This document shows, one piece after another, positions 1 to 8,669 of a stretch of DNA of 8,913 bases. Each line of letters begins with the position of its first letter. Position 1 is the stretch's first letter. The DNA comes from T1Sed10-7 sp046540855 (lineage in GTDB: Bacteria > Actinomycetota > Nitriliruptoria > Nitriliruptorales > Nitriliruptoraceae): positions 1 to 8,913 of the forward strand of contig JBKHEJ010000112.1 in the NCBI GenBank assembly GCA_046540855.1. Direction: 5' to 3'. Both the position numbers and the translations under genes were made by a program. Below the pieces are notes generated by a model. The model was not told where the DNA came from. It ran no database searches and was given only the letters and a program-made list of their open reading frames with translations.

Positions 1-917
1 CGGGCGGGCCCGGGTCCGAGCCCGAACCCGGCGACGGCCGCGACGTGGACGCCGAGGTGGAGCGGATCGATGCGAGCTCCCCGGTGGTCGGGTCCACCGT
101 GCCGGCGCGCGAGCCGGAGGTACCGCTGGCCCGGTTCCCGCGCGGTCCGGGGCCGGGCACCTTCCTCCACGACGTGCTCGAGCACCTCGACCTCACCCGC
201 GCCGCGGACGACCGGGAGCTCCTGCCGCTGCTGGAGCGGATGGAGGCCCGCCACGGGATCGATCCCGGCCACCGCGCGGCCGTCGTCCGGGGGCTGCGGC
301 AGGCGCTCGCCACCCCGCTCGGGGCCGAGGTCGCCGGGCTGCGGTTGGCGACCCTGTCACGGGCCGACCGGCTCGACGAGCTCCGCTTCGAGCTGCCGGT
401 GGCCACCGGCAGCGCGACCGGCTCGCCAGCGCTCACCCTCGCGGCGATCGCCGACCTGCTCCGATGCACCGATGACGCGCTGCTGCAGGCGGCGGGGGAG
501 CGGCTCGGTGATCCGGCGCTGGCCACCGGGTTCCGTGGCTACCTCAACGGGAGCATCGACCTGCTCGCCCGCCTGCCGGACGGCCGGGTGTTCATCGCCG
601 ACTACAAGTCGAACTGGTTCGGGGACCGGACGACCGGCCGCTCGGTCGCCGCGGACTACCGACCCGAGCGTCTCGTCGAGGCGATGCTCGACCACCACTA
701 CGTGCTCCAGGCGCTGCTGTACCTGGTCGCGGCGCACCGCTACCTGCGCTGGCGCCTCCCGGGGTACGACCCGGACCACCACCTCGTCGGAGCCGGCTAC
801 CTGTTCCTGCGCGGGATGGTCGGCGCGCCGGGGTCCGGCACGGGTGTGCTGTGGGTGCGGCCCGGCGGCGCACTGCTGACCGAGCTGAGCGGCCTGCTCG
901 ATCGGGGGGTCGCATGA
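1..917 (+). CDS. recB: RecB, C-terminal nuclease domain (5'-truncated by window edge)
   Basis: This is the C-terminal end of exodeoxyribonuclease V subunit beta, the RecBCD subunit that carries a 3'-5' helicase and the single nuclease site. The frame is open from the first full codon at position 3, so the gene runs off the left edge and the helicase domains are not visible. The segment starts with a Pro/Glu/Gly-rich linker. The nuclease motifs follow: GTFLHDVLEHLD, whose His (168-170) is a metal ligand in the family; GSIDLL, with Asp at 558-560; DYKSNW, with Asp at 600-602 and Lys at 606-608; and a HHYVLQALLY stretch with Gln at 708-710, followed by HRYLRWRLPGYD and YLFLRGM. All catalytic positions are present, so the nuclease should be active. 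The stop codon overlaps the recD start (ATGA), showing translational coupling. The identification is secure from the match to the E. coli RecB motif order. Confidence 0.95.
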   Translation, partial: GGPGSEPEPGDGRDVDAEVERIDASSPVVGSTVPAREPEVPLARFPRGPGPGTFLHDVLEHLDLTRAADDRELLPLLERMEARHGIDPGHRAAVVRGLRQALATPLGAEVAGLRLATLSRADRLDELRFELPVATGSATGSPALTLAAIADLLRCTDDALLQAAGERLGDPALATGFRGYLNGSIDLLARLPDGRVFIADYKSNWFGDRTTGRSVAADYRPERLVEAMLDHHYVLQALLYLVAAHRYLRWRLPGYDPDHHLVGAGYLFLRGMVGAPGSGTGVLWVRPGGALLTELSGLLDRGVA

Positions 918-2947
918 GCGCTCTCAGCCCGGCGCGCCCCGGTCCGAAGCCGCCTGAGCTGCTCGCGGCCTTCCACCGCGCTGGCGTGCTCTCGGATGCG
1001 GACGTCCGGCTCGCGGTCCGGCTCGGTCGGATCGGCGGGGAGGACGACGCCGCGGCCCTGCTCGCCACCGCGCTCGCCCTGCGCGGCCTGCGGTTCGGTC
1101 ACGTCTGCGTGGACCTGCCGCGCATCGCGACGACCGTGGCGGTCGAACCGGTCCAAGGCCAGGACGTGCCGACGGGCGACGGACCCCTCGCGGACCCTGC
1201 TGACCTGCCCTGGCCTGAGCCAGGCGCGTGGGCCGTCCGGCTCTCCGCGAGCCCCCTGGTGCGGCGCGAGGGCGAGGGCCACGGGGAGGGCGCGGCGGAG
1301 GGCGCGTCGGAGGCCGGGAGGGCGACGCCGCTCGTCCTCGCCGGTGACCGGCTCTACCTCGACCGCTACTGGACCTACGAGCGGCGGCTGGCCATGGCGC
1401 TCCAGGAGCGTTCGGTCGAGCCCGCCGCTGGCGCGGCGATCGCACCCACGCAGGTCGGCGCCTGGCTGGACGCGCTGTTCGGCAGCGCCGAGGTCCTCGA
1501 CCGGCAGCGCCTCGCCGCGGCGGTGGCGCTCCGCCGCCGGCTGACGGTGATCGCTGGTGGCCCGGGCACCGGCAAGACCTACACCGTGGCGCGCGTCCTC
1601 GCGCTCCTGCACCTCGCGGCAGGGACCGCACCCGAGGACCCCCCGCTGCGCGCCGCGGTCACCGCCCCCACCGGCAAGGCGGCCGCACGGTTGCAGGAGT
1701 CGCTGCGCGAGGCCCTCGAGGACCTCCACCTCGCGCCCGGGATCCACGCGGCCATGGCCCGGACGCCCGCGTCCACGATCCACCGGCTCCTCGGGGTGCA
1801 CCCCGGCTCCCCGACCCGGTTCCGCCACGACGCCCGGCGGCCGCTGCCGCACGACGTCGTCATCGTCGACGAAGCCTCGATGGTCTCCCTGCCGCTCATG
1901 GCCAAGCTCGTCGACGCCGTCCGGCCCGACGCCCGCCTGATCCTGCTCGGCGATCGTGACCAGCTCGCCTCGGTGGAGGCCGGGGCGGTCTTCGGTGACC
2001 TGTGCGGGCCGGACGGCAGCCGTCCGGTGCTGCGGTTCTCCGCCCCGTCCGTCACCGCGCTGCGCCCGCTGGTCGGCACGGACCTCCAGGCCGCGGTGAC
2101 GCCGGCCCCCGAGCCGGGCATCTGGGACGCGATCGTCCGGCTGGACCGCAACCGTCGCCAGGAGGACGCCGAGGCGCTCGCCGAGGTGACCGCGACCCTC
2201 CAGCGCATGGGCTCAGGCGACGCCGAGCAGGTGGTGGCCGAGCTGCGCCGCGGGGCCCCGGCGGGTGGCGACGCGCAACGCGTGCGGCTGCTCGAGCCGG
2301 ACGAGCAGGGTCGGGTGGCTGCCGGGCTGCTCGAGGAGGTGGCCGACAGCTACGGTGGGGTCGTGCAGGCAGCCCTCGACGGCGAGGACCCGGCCACGGT
2401 GCTCGGCGAGCTCACGGCGGTGCGGGTGCTGTGCGCCCGACGGCGCGGGCCCGATGGGGTCGAAGCGTGGAACCGGGCCATCGAGCGGGCTCTGGCCCGT
2501 CGGGTGGACGGCTTCCGACCCGACCAGCGCTGGCCGATCGGTCGGCCTCTGCTGGTGACCCAGAACGATCCTGCGGTGCGGCTGTTCAACGGTGATGTCG
2601 GGGTCCTGCTGCCGGACCCGGCCGACCCCCGACAGGTCCTGGCCGCCTTCTGGGCACCGGACGGCAGCGTCCGGACCCTCAGCCCCACCCGGCTGCCGGC
2701 GTGCGAGCCCACCTTCGCGATGACGATCCACAAGAGCCAGGGATCGCAGTTCCGGCACGCCGTGGTGGTGCTGGGGGAGCGGCCGTCCCCGCTGCTGACC
2801 CGCGAGCTCGTCTACACGGGGGTGACGCGGGCCTCCGAGCGGGTCACCGTCCTGGCACCGGGCGGCATCGTGGCCGCGGCGCTCGCCCGTCCGATCGAGC
2901 GCTCCTCCGGCCTGCAGCACCGGCTCTGGGCCGACCGGCCCACCTGA
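914..2947 (+). CDS. recD: RecD, RecBCD helicase subunit alpha
   Basis: This is exodeoxyribonuclease V subunit alpha, the 5'-3' superfamily 1B helicase motor of RecBCD, 677 residues long. An N-terminal RecB-contacting region (roughly residues 1-110) precedes the helicase core. Walker A is GGPGTGKT (215-222, Lys221), followed by the motif Ia-type APTGKAAARL, Walker B VDEASM (Asp319-Glu320) and motif III LLGDRDQL. The C-terminal motifs are TIHKSQGSQF (His606 to Gly610 at its core) and YTGVTRA (634-640). The ATG at 914 is chosen because it overlaps the recB stop as ATGA and is preceded by a G-rich run at 904-909. The in-frame start at 851 would overlap recB by 67 bases and adds a stretch unlike RecD. 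The protein is longer than E. coli RecD (about 608 residues); part of the excess is a Gly/Glu/Ala-rich insert near residues 117-137. Confidence 0.96.
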   Translation: MSALSPARPGPKPPELLAAFHRAGVLSDADVRLAVRLGRIGGEDDAAALLATALALRGLRFGHVCVDLPRIATTVAVEPVQGQDVPTGDGPLADPADLPWPEPGAWAVRLSASPLVRREGEGHGEGAAEGASEAGRATPLVLAGDRLYLDRYWTYERRLAMALQERSVEPAAGAAIAPTQVGAWLDALFGSAEVLDRQRLAAAVALRRRLTVIAGGPGTGKTYTVARVLALLHLAAGTAPEDPPLRAAVTAPTGKAAARLQESLREALEDLHLAPGIHAAMARTPASTIHRLLGVHPGSPTRFRHDARRPLPHDVVIVDEASMVSLPLMAKLVDAVRPDARLILLGDRDQLASVEAGAVFGDLCGPDGSRPVLRFSAPSVTALRPLVGTDLQAAVTPAPEPGIWDAIVRLDRNRRQEDAEALAEVTATLQRMGSGDAEQVVAELRRGAPAGGDAQRVRLLEPDEQGRVAAGLLEEVADSYGGVVQAALDGEDPATVLGELTAVRVLCARRRGPDGVEAWNRAIERALARRVDGFRPDQRWPIGRPLLVTQNDPAVRLFNGDVGVLLPDPADPRQVLAAFWAPDGSVRTLSPTRLPACEPTFAMTIHKSQGSQFRHAVVVLGERPSPLLTRELVYTGVTRASERVTVLAPGGIVAAALARPIERSSGLQHRLWADRPT

Positions 2948-2971
2948 CCAGCGGCCGTTCCCCCCCGCTGG
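2948..2971. terminator. Hairpin directly after recD
   Basis: A perfect 7-bp inverted repeat, CCAGCGG at 2948-2954 and CCGCTGG at 2965-2971, encloses a 10-base C-rich loop immediately after the recD stop. No T tract follows, so it is not a canonical intrinsic terminator, but hairpins without a T tract are common in high-GC actinobacteria. It may separate recBD transcripts from the acetyltransferase gene. In DNA this GC-rich a 7-bp repeat can also arise by chance. Confidence 0.4.
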
Positions 2972-2986
2972 CCGTGGGGCTAGCGT
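2958..2986 (+). promoter_or_regulatory. Possible promoter for the GNAT-SDR pair
   Basis: TAGCGT at 2981-2986 fits the loose actinobacterial -10 pattern TANNNT. TTCCCC at 2958-2963 lies 17 bases upstream, where a -35 box would be, but it matches TTGACA at only three of six positions. Transcription would start near 2993 and give a leader of about 43 nt to the ATG at 3036. The -35 box overlaps the hairpin at the end of recD. This is a pattern match only. Confidence 0.35.
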
Positions 2987-3035
2987 GGGGTCGGACCTCG
3001 ACGGTGGCAGCCCGGACCACGCAAGGGACACCCTG

Positions 3036-3929
3036 ATGACGGACGGCGACGACCCGGAGCGTCCGGATCTGGACGATCCCTTCGCGGTCGCGCCAGGGGG
3101 CTGGCACCGTCGGACGACGCTGCGGGACGGGACCCGCGTGCTGCTGCGGCAGATCCGTCCCGAGGACCGGGACCGGCTCGCTGCGGGGCTCAGCCGGTTG
3201 TCGCCCACCTCGCGCTACCTCCGGTTCCACGCCGACGTCGCGGAGCTGACCGACCGCCAGCTCGACTACCTCACCGACGTCGACCACGTCGAGCACGAGG
3301 CACTGGTCGCGCTCGACCGCGACGCCCCGGAGATCCCCGGTGTCGGCGTGGCCCGCTACATCCGTGACCCCTACGAGCGCCAGGTCGCCGAGGCGGCCGT
3401 CACCGTCGCCGACGAGTACCAGGGCCGGGGGGCGGGCACGCTGCTGCTCGGTGCCCTCGCCGCGCGTGCTCGCGCGGTCGGGATCGAGGTGTTCCGCAAC
3501 TACGTGCTGGCCTCGAACGAGGTGATGCTGGAGGTCTTCGACGACCTCGGGGCGGTCCGGGAGCGCGAGAGCGATCGGCTGTGGCGGGTGGACCTCGCGC
3601 TCCCGGAGCACGAGCGCGATCTGCCGGACTCCCCGGCCGGCCGCGCCTTCATGGCTGCGGCCCGTGGTGGGCACCGGCTCGCCAGCCTGTTCCCGCCGAT
3701 CTGGCCACGTCGCACCGACCGTGGGCGCCTGCCACGCACCACCGCGGAGGCGATCGATGAGGAGATCCGCGGGCTGCGCGAGGAGCTCGCGGCCTGGCTG
3801 CTGGCCCGCGACCAGCGGGCGAACAGCTGGCCGGACGCGGGGCTGGAGGGGTCCACCCACGCACCCCGCGGAACGACAGAGGTCGACGACACCCGGTCGT
3901 CGCAGGACGAAGGAGAGGGAGCACCATGA
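3036..3929 (+). CDS. GNAT-family N-acetyltransferase (Pat-like domain)
   Basis: This 297-residue protein contains one GNAT acetyltransferase domain (about residues 27-190), which transfers acetyl from acetyl-CoA to an amine. The acetyl-CoA pyrophosphate loop is QGRGAG (129-134), followed by a long helix. A conserved-looking VLASNEVM stretch (Asn161, Met164) follows. Glu119, on the strand before the loop, is where related enzymes have a catalytic glutamate. The opening part (LRDGTRVLLRQIRPEDRDRL, then SRYLRFH) resembles the acetyltransferase domains of bacterial protein-lysine acetylases of the Pat/PatA type, but the cyclic-nucleotide domain of mycobacterial Pat is absent. Residues 191-297 form a helical, charged and finally Ser/Glu-rich tail not explained by the family. 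ATG 3036 is chosen because AAGGGA sits at 3023-3028; the upstream GTG at 2985 lies on the putative -10 box. The stop overlaps the next start (ATGA). The substrate is unknown; a small-molecule acetylase remains possible. Confidence 0.85.
   Translation: MTDGDDPERPDLDDPFAVAPGGWHRRTTLRDGTRVLLRQIRPEDRDRLAAGLSRLSPTSRYLRFHADVAELTDRQLDYLTDVDHVEHEALVALDRDAPEIPGVGVARYIRDPYERQVAEAAVTVADEYQGRGAGTLLLGALAARARAVGIEVFRNYVLASNEVMLEVFDDLGAVRERESDRLWRVDLALPEHERDLPDSPAGRAFMAAARGGHRLASLFPPIWPRRTDRGRLPRTTAEAIDEEIRGLREELAAWLLARDQRANSWPDAGLEGSTHAPRGTTEVDDTRSSQDEGEGAP
3910..3915 (+). promoter_or_regulatory. Ribosome-binding site of the SDR gene
   Basis: AAGGAG lies 10 bases before the ATG at 3926, inside the last codons of the acetyltransferase gene. 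It is the best Shine-Dalgarno match in the window and confirms the SDR start. With the ATGA overlap it suggests that the second gene is translated both by coupling and by its own initiation. Confidence 0.8.
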
Positions 3930-4678
3930 GGTTCACGGACAAGGTCGTGGTCGTCACCGGCGGCGCGTCGGGGATCGGCCGGGCGACGGCGGTGCGGTTC
4001 GCTGCGGAGGGAGCATCGGTGGTGGTCGCTGACGTCACCGACGACGCCGGCAACGAGACCGTCGCGATGATCACCGAGGCTGGCGGCCAGGCGGTCTACC
4101 AGCACGCCGACGTCAGCTCCGACGCCGATGCTGCCGCGCTCGTCGCCACCGCGGCGGAGAGCTACGGGGGGCTCGATATCGCGGTGAACAACGCCGGCAT
4201 CCTCGGGCACTTCATGCCGGCGGCGGACATCCCGCTGGAGGAGTTCGACCGCATCATGGCGATCAACGTGCGCGGGGTGTTCCTCGGCATCAAGCACCAG
4301 CTGCCGGCGATCGTGCAGCGCGGTGGCGGGGCGATCGTGAACGTCGCCTCGGCGGCGGGCTACCTCGCCCAGCCCTTCGCCGCGGCCTACACGGCCAGCA
4401 AGCATGCCGTGCTGGGCTTGACGAAGGCCGCGGCGCTGGACCACGCGCGGTCCGGGGTCCGGATCAACTCGGTCTGCCCGGGTGGGGTGGCGACGAACAT
4501 CGCCGCCCACCTCGACCTGTCCGGGATGGGTGACGCACCCGACCCGCACCCGATCGGCCGGTCCGCCGACCCCGCCGAGATCGCCACGGCGATCCTGTGG
4601 GTCGCGAGCGAGGAGGCCTCGTTCGTCATCGGGTCCAACGTGCTGGTCGACGGTGGCCTGACCCTCAAGCTCGGGTAG
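3926..4678 (+). CDS. Short-chain dehydrogenase/reductase (classical SDR)
   Basis: This is a classical SDR oxidoreductase of 250 residues, the usual family length, with one Rossmann domain. The dinucleotide-binding loop is TGGASGIG (11-18). Asp36, at the end of the second strand, favours NAD(H) over NADP(H). The NNAG motif is at 88-91. The catalytic tetrad is complete: Asn114, Ser142, Tyr155 and Lys159 (YTASK). PGGVAT (185-190) and a C-terminal VDGG (241-244) are also typical. Such enzymes oxidise a hydroxyl or reduce a carbonyl of a small metabolite; the sequence does not reveal which one, and similar proteins are often labelled 3-oxoacyl-ACP reductase or glucose 1-dehydrogenase without proof. 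The gene overlaps the acetyltransferase stop by ATGA and has a strong ribosome-binding site, so the two are very probably co-expressed. It ends 81 bases from a convergent gene. Confidence 0.93.
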   Translation: MRFTDKVVVVTGGASGIGRATAVRFAAEGASVVVADVTDDAGNETVAMITEAGGQAVYQHADVSSDADAAALVATAAESYGGLDIAVNNAGILGHFMPAADIPLEEFDRIMAINVRGVFLGIKHQLPAIVQRGGGAIVNVASAAGYLAQPFAAAYTASKHAVLGLTKAAALDHARSGVRINSVCPGGVATNIAAHLDLSGMGDAPDPHPIGRSADPAEIATAILWVASEEASFVIGSNVLVDGGLTLKLG

Positions 4679-4689
4679 GCGCGAGCGTT

Positions 4690-4725
4690 CGGAGCCGGTG
4701 CCGGCACGTCCTCTCGCCGGCTCCG
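4690..4725. terminator. Bidirectional hairpin between convergent genes
   Basis: CGGAGCCGG (4690-4698) is repeated inverted as CCGGCTCCG (4717-4725). It is a perfect 9-bp stem that extends inward through one T-G wobble and one G-C pair, leaving a 14-base loop. It lies in the 81-base gap between the stop codons of the SDR gene and the photolyase gene, which face each other. No T tract is present on either strand. Position and stem strength suggest a terminator serving both transcripts. A competing small fold, GCCGG-TG-CCGGC at 4694-4705, uses part of the same bases. Confidence 0.6.
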
Positions 4726-4759
4726 TGGCCGCTCTGTTCACCGGCCGCCGGCGCCGGGG

Positions 4760-6253
4760 TCACAGATCGCCTGCTGCCAGGCGGCGGCGCACCTCGGCGG
4801 CACGATCGCGGACCTCGTCGAGGTCCCCGAGCCGGTCGAGGGTCGTGTAGGGCCGCGCGAGCCGGTGGTTGTCCCCGAGCTGGTCCCGGCTGCGGTCGAG
4901 CAGGTCCCAGTACAGGGTCGTGAAGGGGCAGGCATCCTCGCCGGTGCGCCGGCGCGGGTCGAACCGGCACCCGCCGCAGTGGTCGCTCATGCGGTCGAGG
5001 TAGGCACCGCCCGAGACGTACGGCTTCGTCGACATCCTGCCGCCGTCGGCGAAGGTGCCCATCCCGAGGACGTTGGGGACCATCACCCACTCGTGGGCGT
5101 CGATGAACGCGGCGTGCATCCAGTCGGTGAGGTCCCGCGGGTCGACCCCGGCGCTGGTGGCGAGGTTCGCGAGCACCATGAGCCGCTGGATGTGGTGGGC
5201 GTAGGCGTGGTCGTGGATCGAGCGCACCGTGTCGGCGACGCAGGCGAGGTCGGTCCCGGCGTCGCCGGTGAAGGCTGGTGGGACCGGTTGGTCGGCGCCG
5301 AGGTGGTTCTGTTCGAGCCAGCCGGGCATCCAGCGGTGGTACACCGCCCAGGTGAACTCGCGCCACCCGAGGATCTGGCGCACGAACCCCTCCACGGCGT
5401 TCAGCGGTGCGTGGCCGTCGTGGTACGCCGCCTCGACCGCGTCGAGCACCTCCTGCGGGTGGAGCAGACCGAGGTTCAGGGCGTGGCTGAGCAGCGAGTG
5501 GTGGAGCGACCACGCGCCGCTGACCATCGCGTCCTGGTGGGTGCCGAAGGTCGGGAGCGCCTCGTCGACGAAGTGCCGCAGGCGGGCGAGCGCACGCCGA
5601 CGGGTCGTCGCCCAGGTGCCGTCCGGTCGGGCGCCCGGCAGGCCAGCGGGGAGCCAGTGCTCCAGGGTGTCGCGGTCGAGCGCATCGAGCTTGGAGCGGA
5701 CCGGGCGTGGCGCCGAGGTCGCGAGCTCCGCGGTGGGCGGCTCGCGGTTGTCCTGGTCGTAGTTCCACCGACCCCCGACGGGCTCGTCCCCGTCCATCAG
5801 GATCCCGGTCTCGCGGCGCCGCCAGCGGTAGAAGCCCTCCATGCGGACCTGCTCCCGGTCCCCGATCCAGGCGTCGACGTCGCGCCAGTGGCACAGGAAG
5901 TGGTCGTTGTCCACCACCTCGACGCCGACCTCGTCGAGGAGCCGCCGGCCGGGCAGGCTCGCGGGCTCCATGGCGTGGACCCGGGTTGGCGCGTGCTCGG
6001 CGACGTGGGCGTCGAACCCGTCCCGCATGCTGTCGGCGCGACGCAGGTCCACGGCGTAGCCGCGCTGCTCGAGCTCGGCCGCGAAGTGCCGCATCGCGGA
6101 GACGACGAGGTGGGCCTTCTGGAGGTGCCAGCGGCGCTCGCTGAGCTTCGCGGTGCTGACGACCATCAGCACCCGGGTGTCGGCCGGGGACGCGTCGCGC
6201 AGGTGCGCGAGGTCGGTGTTGAGCTGGTCGCCCCAGATCCACACCGTCCGCAT
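4760..6253 (-). CDS. Iron-sulfur bacterial (6-4) photolyase/cryptochrome
   Basis: This 497-residue flavoprotein belongs to the deoxyribodipyrimidine photolyase-related (FeS-BCP) family, whose prototype PhrB of Agrobacterium repairs UV (6-4) photoproducts with blue light, FAD, a lumazine antenna and a [4Fe-4S] cluster. The N-terminal antenna domain begins WIWGDQL (5-11). Four cysteines, C338, C426, C429 and C442, have spacings of 88, 3 and 13, which match the PhrB cluster ligands as I recall them (C350, C438, C441, C454). With the same 12-residue offset, H353-H354, W378, Y412 and Y418 correspond to PhrB H365-H366, W390, Y424 and Y430. KPYVSGGAYLDRMSDHC is the family hallmark. No tryptophan aligns with PhrB W342. 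The ATG at 6253 has AGGGGG about seven bases upstream. A signalling rather than repair role (cryptochrome) is possible. It is probably the last gene of the minus-strand block. Confidence 0.93.
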   Translation of the reverse strand: MRTVWIWGDQLNTDLAHLRDASPADTRVLMVVSTAKLSERRWHLQKAHLVVSAMRHFAAELEQRGYAVDLRRADSMRDGFDAHVAEHAPTRVHAMEPASLPGRRLLDEVGVEVVDNDHFLCHWRDVDAWIGDREQVRMEGFYRWRRRETGILMDGDEPVGGRWNYDQDNREPPTAELATSAPRPVRSKLDALDRDTLEHWLPAGLPGARPDGTWATTRRRALARLRHFVDEALPTFGTHQDAMVSGAWSLHHSLLSHALNLGLLHPQEVLDAVEAAYHDGHAPLNAVEGFVRQILGWREFTWAVYHRWMPGWLEQNHLGADQPVPPAFTGDAGTDLACVADTVRSIHDHAYAHHIQRLMVLANLATSAGVDPRDLTDWMHAAFIDAHEWVMVPNVLGMGTFADGGRMSTKPYVSGGAYLDRMSDHCGGCRFDPRRRTGEDACPFTTLYWDLLDRSRDQLGDNHRLARPYTTLDRLGDLDEVRDRAAEVRRRLAAGDL

Positions 6254-6400
6254 GGCTGCCCCCTGCTCGTCGTGGCTTCGGAGCGTCGAGCGGGACCGGA
6301 CGGACCTGGGAGCGTTCCGGACACCTGGGCGGGCGTGGACGGCTCGCGCTCCCGCTGATCGTGAGGAGGCGCGTCGTGGCTGAGGCTCGCCCGTTGGCGC
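6254..6400 (-). other. Gap between stress-protein and photolyase genes
   Basis: These 147 bases contain no TA dinucleotide, so no TANNNT -10 box is possible, which argues for read-through from upstream. A 7-bp inverted repeat, GGGAGCG at 6308-6314 with CGCTCCC at 6347-6353, has a 32-base loop and is a weak structure candidate. An imperfect direct repeat (CCGGAC then CCTGGG) occurs at 6296-6310 and 6317-6329. I see no gene here. Confidence 0.5.
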
Positions 6401-6862
6401 CTACTGCTTGGTGCTCTCCCGGATCACGAGCACCGGCGCCTTGGCGTGCCGGGTCACCTGCTCGGAGACCGAGCCGAGCCGCAGCCCCCGGAAGCCGCCG
6501 CGACCACGGTGGCCGACCACGACCATGTCGGCGTCCTTCGAGCGTTCCACGAGCGCGCGAGATGGGCGGCGATCGGCTAGCACCGACCACTCGACCCGCA
6601 GGCCCGTGAGGTCCACGTCGACCTCATCGAGCCAGGCGCCGAGCTTGTCGGCGTACTGGGCCCGGACCTCCTCGATCTCCTTGCGGGTGTCCTTCCCCTT
6701 CTCCGGCGGGACGGGGAACGCCGTCACCTGCTCGGGGGGGCTGAACACGTAGACGACCTCGAGCACGGCGTCGCGCAGACGGGCCTCCTCCGCGGCCTGC
6801 TTGAGCGCCAGGATCGAGGCGTCCGAGGTGTCGACGCCGACGAGGATGCGGTGCATGTCCAT
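6401..6862 (-). CDS. Universal stress protein, ATP-binding (UspA family)
   Basis: This is a single-domain universal stress protein of 153 residues, normal for the family. It begins with the typical first strand, HRILVGVDTSD, with Asp11 at the adenine-binding position. It ends with the ATP-binding signature G-2X-G-9X-G-S: Gly117, Gly120, Gly130 and Ser131, read from VVVGHRGRGG and LGSVSEQV. It should therefore belong to the ATP-binding subgroup, not the non-binding UspA subgroup. Such proteins are cytoplasmic dimers, and some regulate transporters. The start is set by GGAGGA just upstream: ATG 6862 follows GGAGG by four bases and ATG 6856 by ten, so either could be used. A longer reading frame up to 6925 adds a Pro/Ala-rich stretch and is not supported. 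The gene lies 119 bases after the transporter stop on the same strand. Confidence 0.93.
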   Translation of the reverse strand: MDMHRILVGVDTSDASILALKQAAEEARLRDAVLEVVYVFSPPEQVTAFPVPPEKGKDTRKEIEEVRAQYADKLGAWLDEVDVDLTGLRVEWSVLADRRPSRALVERSKDADMVVVGHRGRGGFRGLRLGSVSEQVTRHAKAPVLVIRESTKQ

Positions 6863-6981
6863 GGGTCCTCCGGTTGCGGCTGGTGCGGGGGCGGGGTCGG
6901 CGCTCGGCACCTGCGGCCAGGGCACGTGTCCGGCGGGCGCGGCGACGGCGGGTCCTGCTCTCCCCGGGCCCTCACGGTGGG
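6863..6981 (-). other. Gap between transporter and stress-protein genes
   Basis: The 119 bases hold the stress-protein ribosome-binding site (GGAGGA on the minus strand, 6866-6871) and no TA dinucleotide, so a conventional TANNNT promoter is absent. The reading frame of the stress protein stays open through part of the gap (to 6925), but its translation is Pro/Ala-rich and unlike the family. A CACGTG palindrome occurs near 6924-6929. I see no convincing terminator after the transporter. Confidence 0.5.
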
Positions 6982-8664
<1,683 letters not shown>

Positions 8665-8669
8665 CGAGA

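Noticed and set aside
851..913. A longer N-terminus for RecD
   Set aside because: It would overlap recB by 67 bases and adds an Arg/Ala-rich stretch unlike RecD. The ATGA junction at 914 is far more natural.
797..1852. A 351-codon minus-strand open frame across recB/recD
   Set aside because: It lies antisense to conserved RecB and RecD motifs and shows no family resemblance.
6296..6329. Imperfect direct repeat CCGGAC...CCTGGG as an operator
   Set aside because: The two copies are only 13 and 15 bases long with different spacers, within GC-rich DNA. Nothing ties them to a regulator.
4865..6358. A 497-codon open frame on the plus strand opposite the photolyase gene
   Set aside because: It is antisense to a gene with clear family motifs, and its translation is dominated by Val, Glu, Gly, Arg and Pro with no recognisable domain. 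Long antisense frames are expected at this GC content.
4665..6590. A 641-codon minus-strand open frame overlapping the photolyase and stress-protein genes
   Set aside because: Its product is mostly Arg, Pro, Gly and Ala, and it shares its strand in another frame with two well-supported genes. It is a high-GC shadow.
6863..6925. A longer N-terminus for the universal stress protein
   Set aside because: The extra residues are Pro/Ala-rich, and the GGAGGA site lies within this extension, just before ATG 6862/6856.
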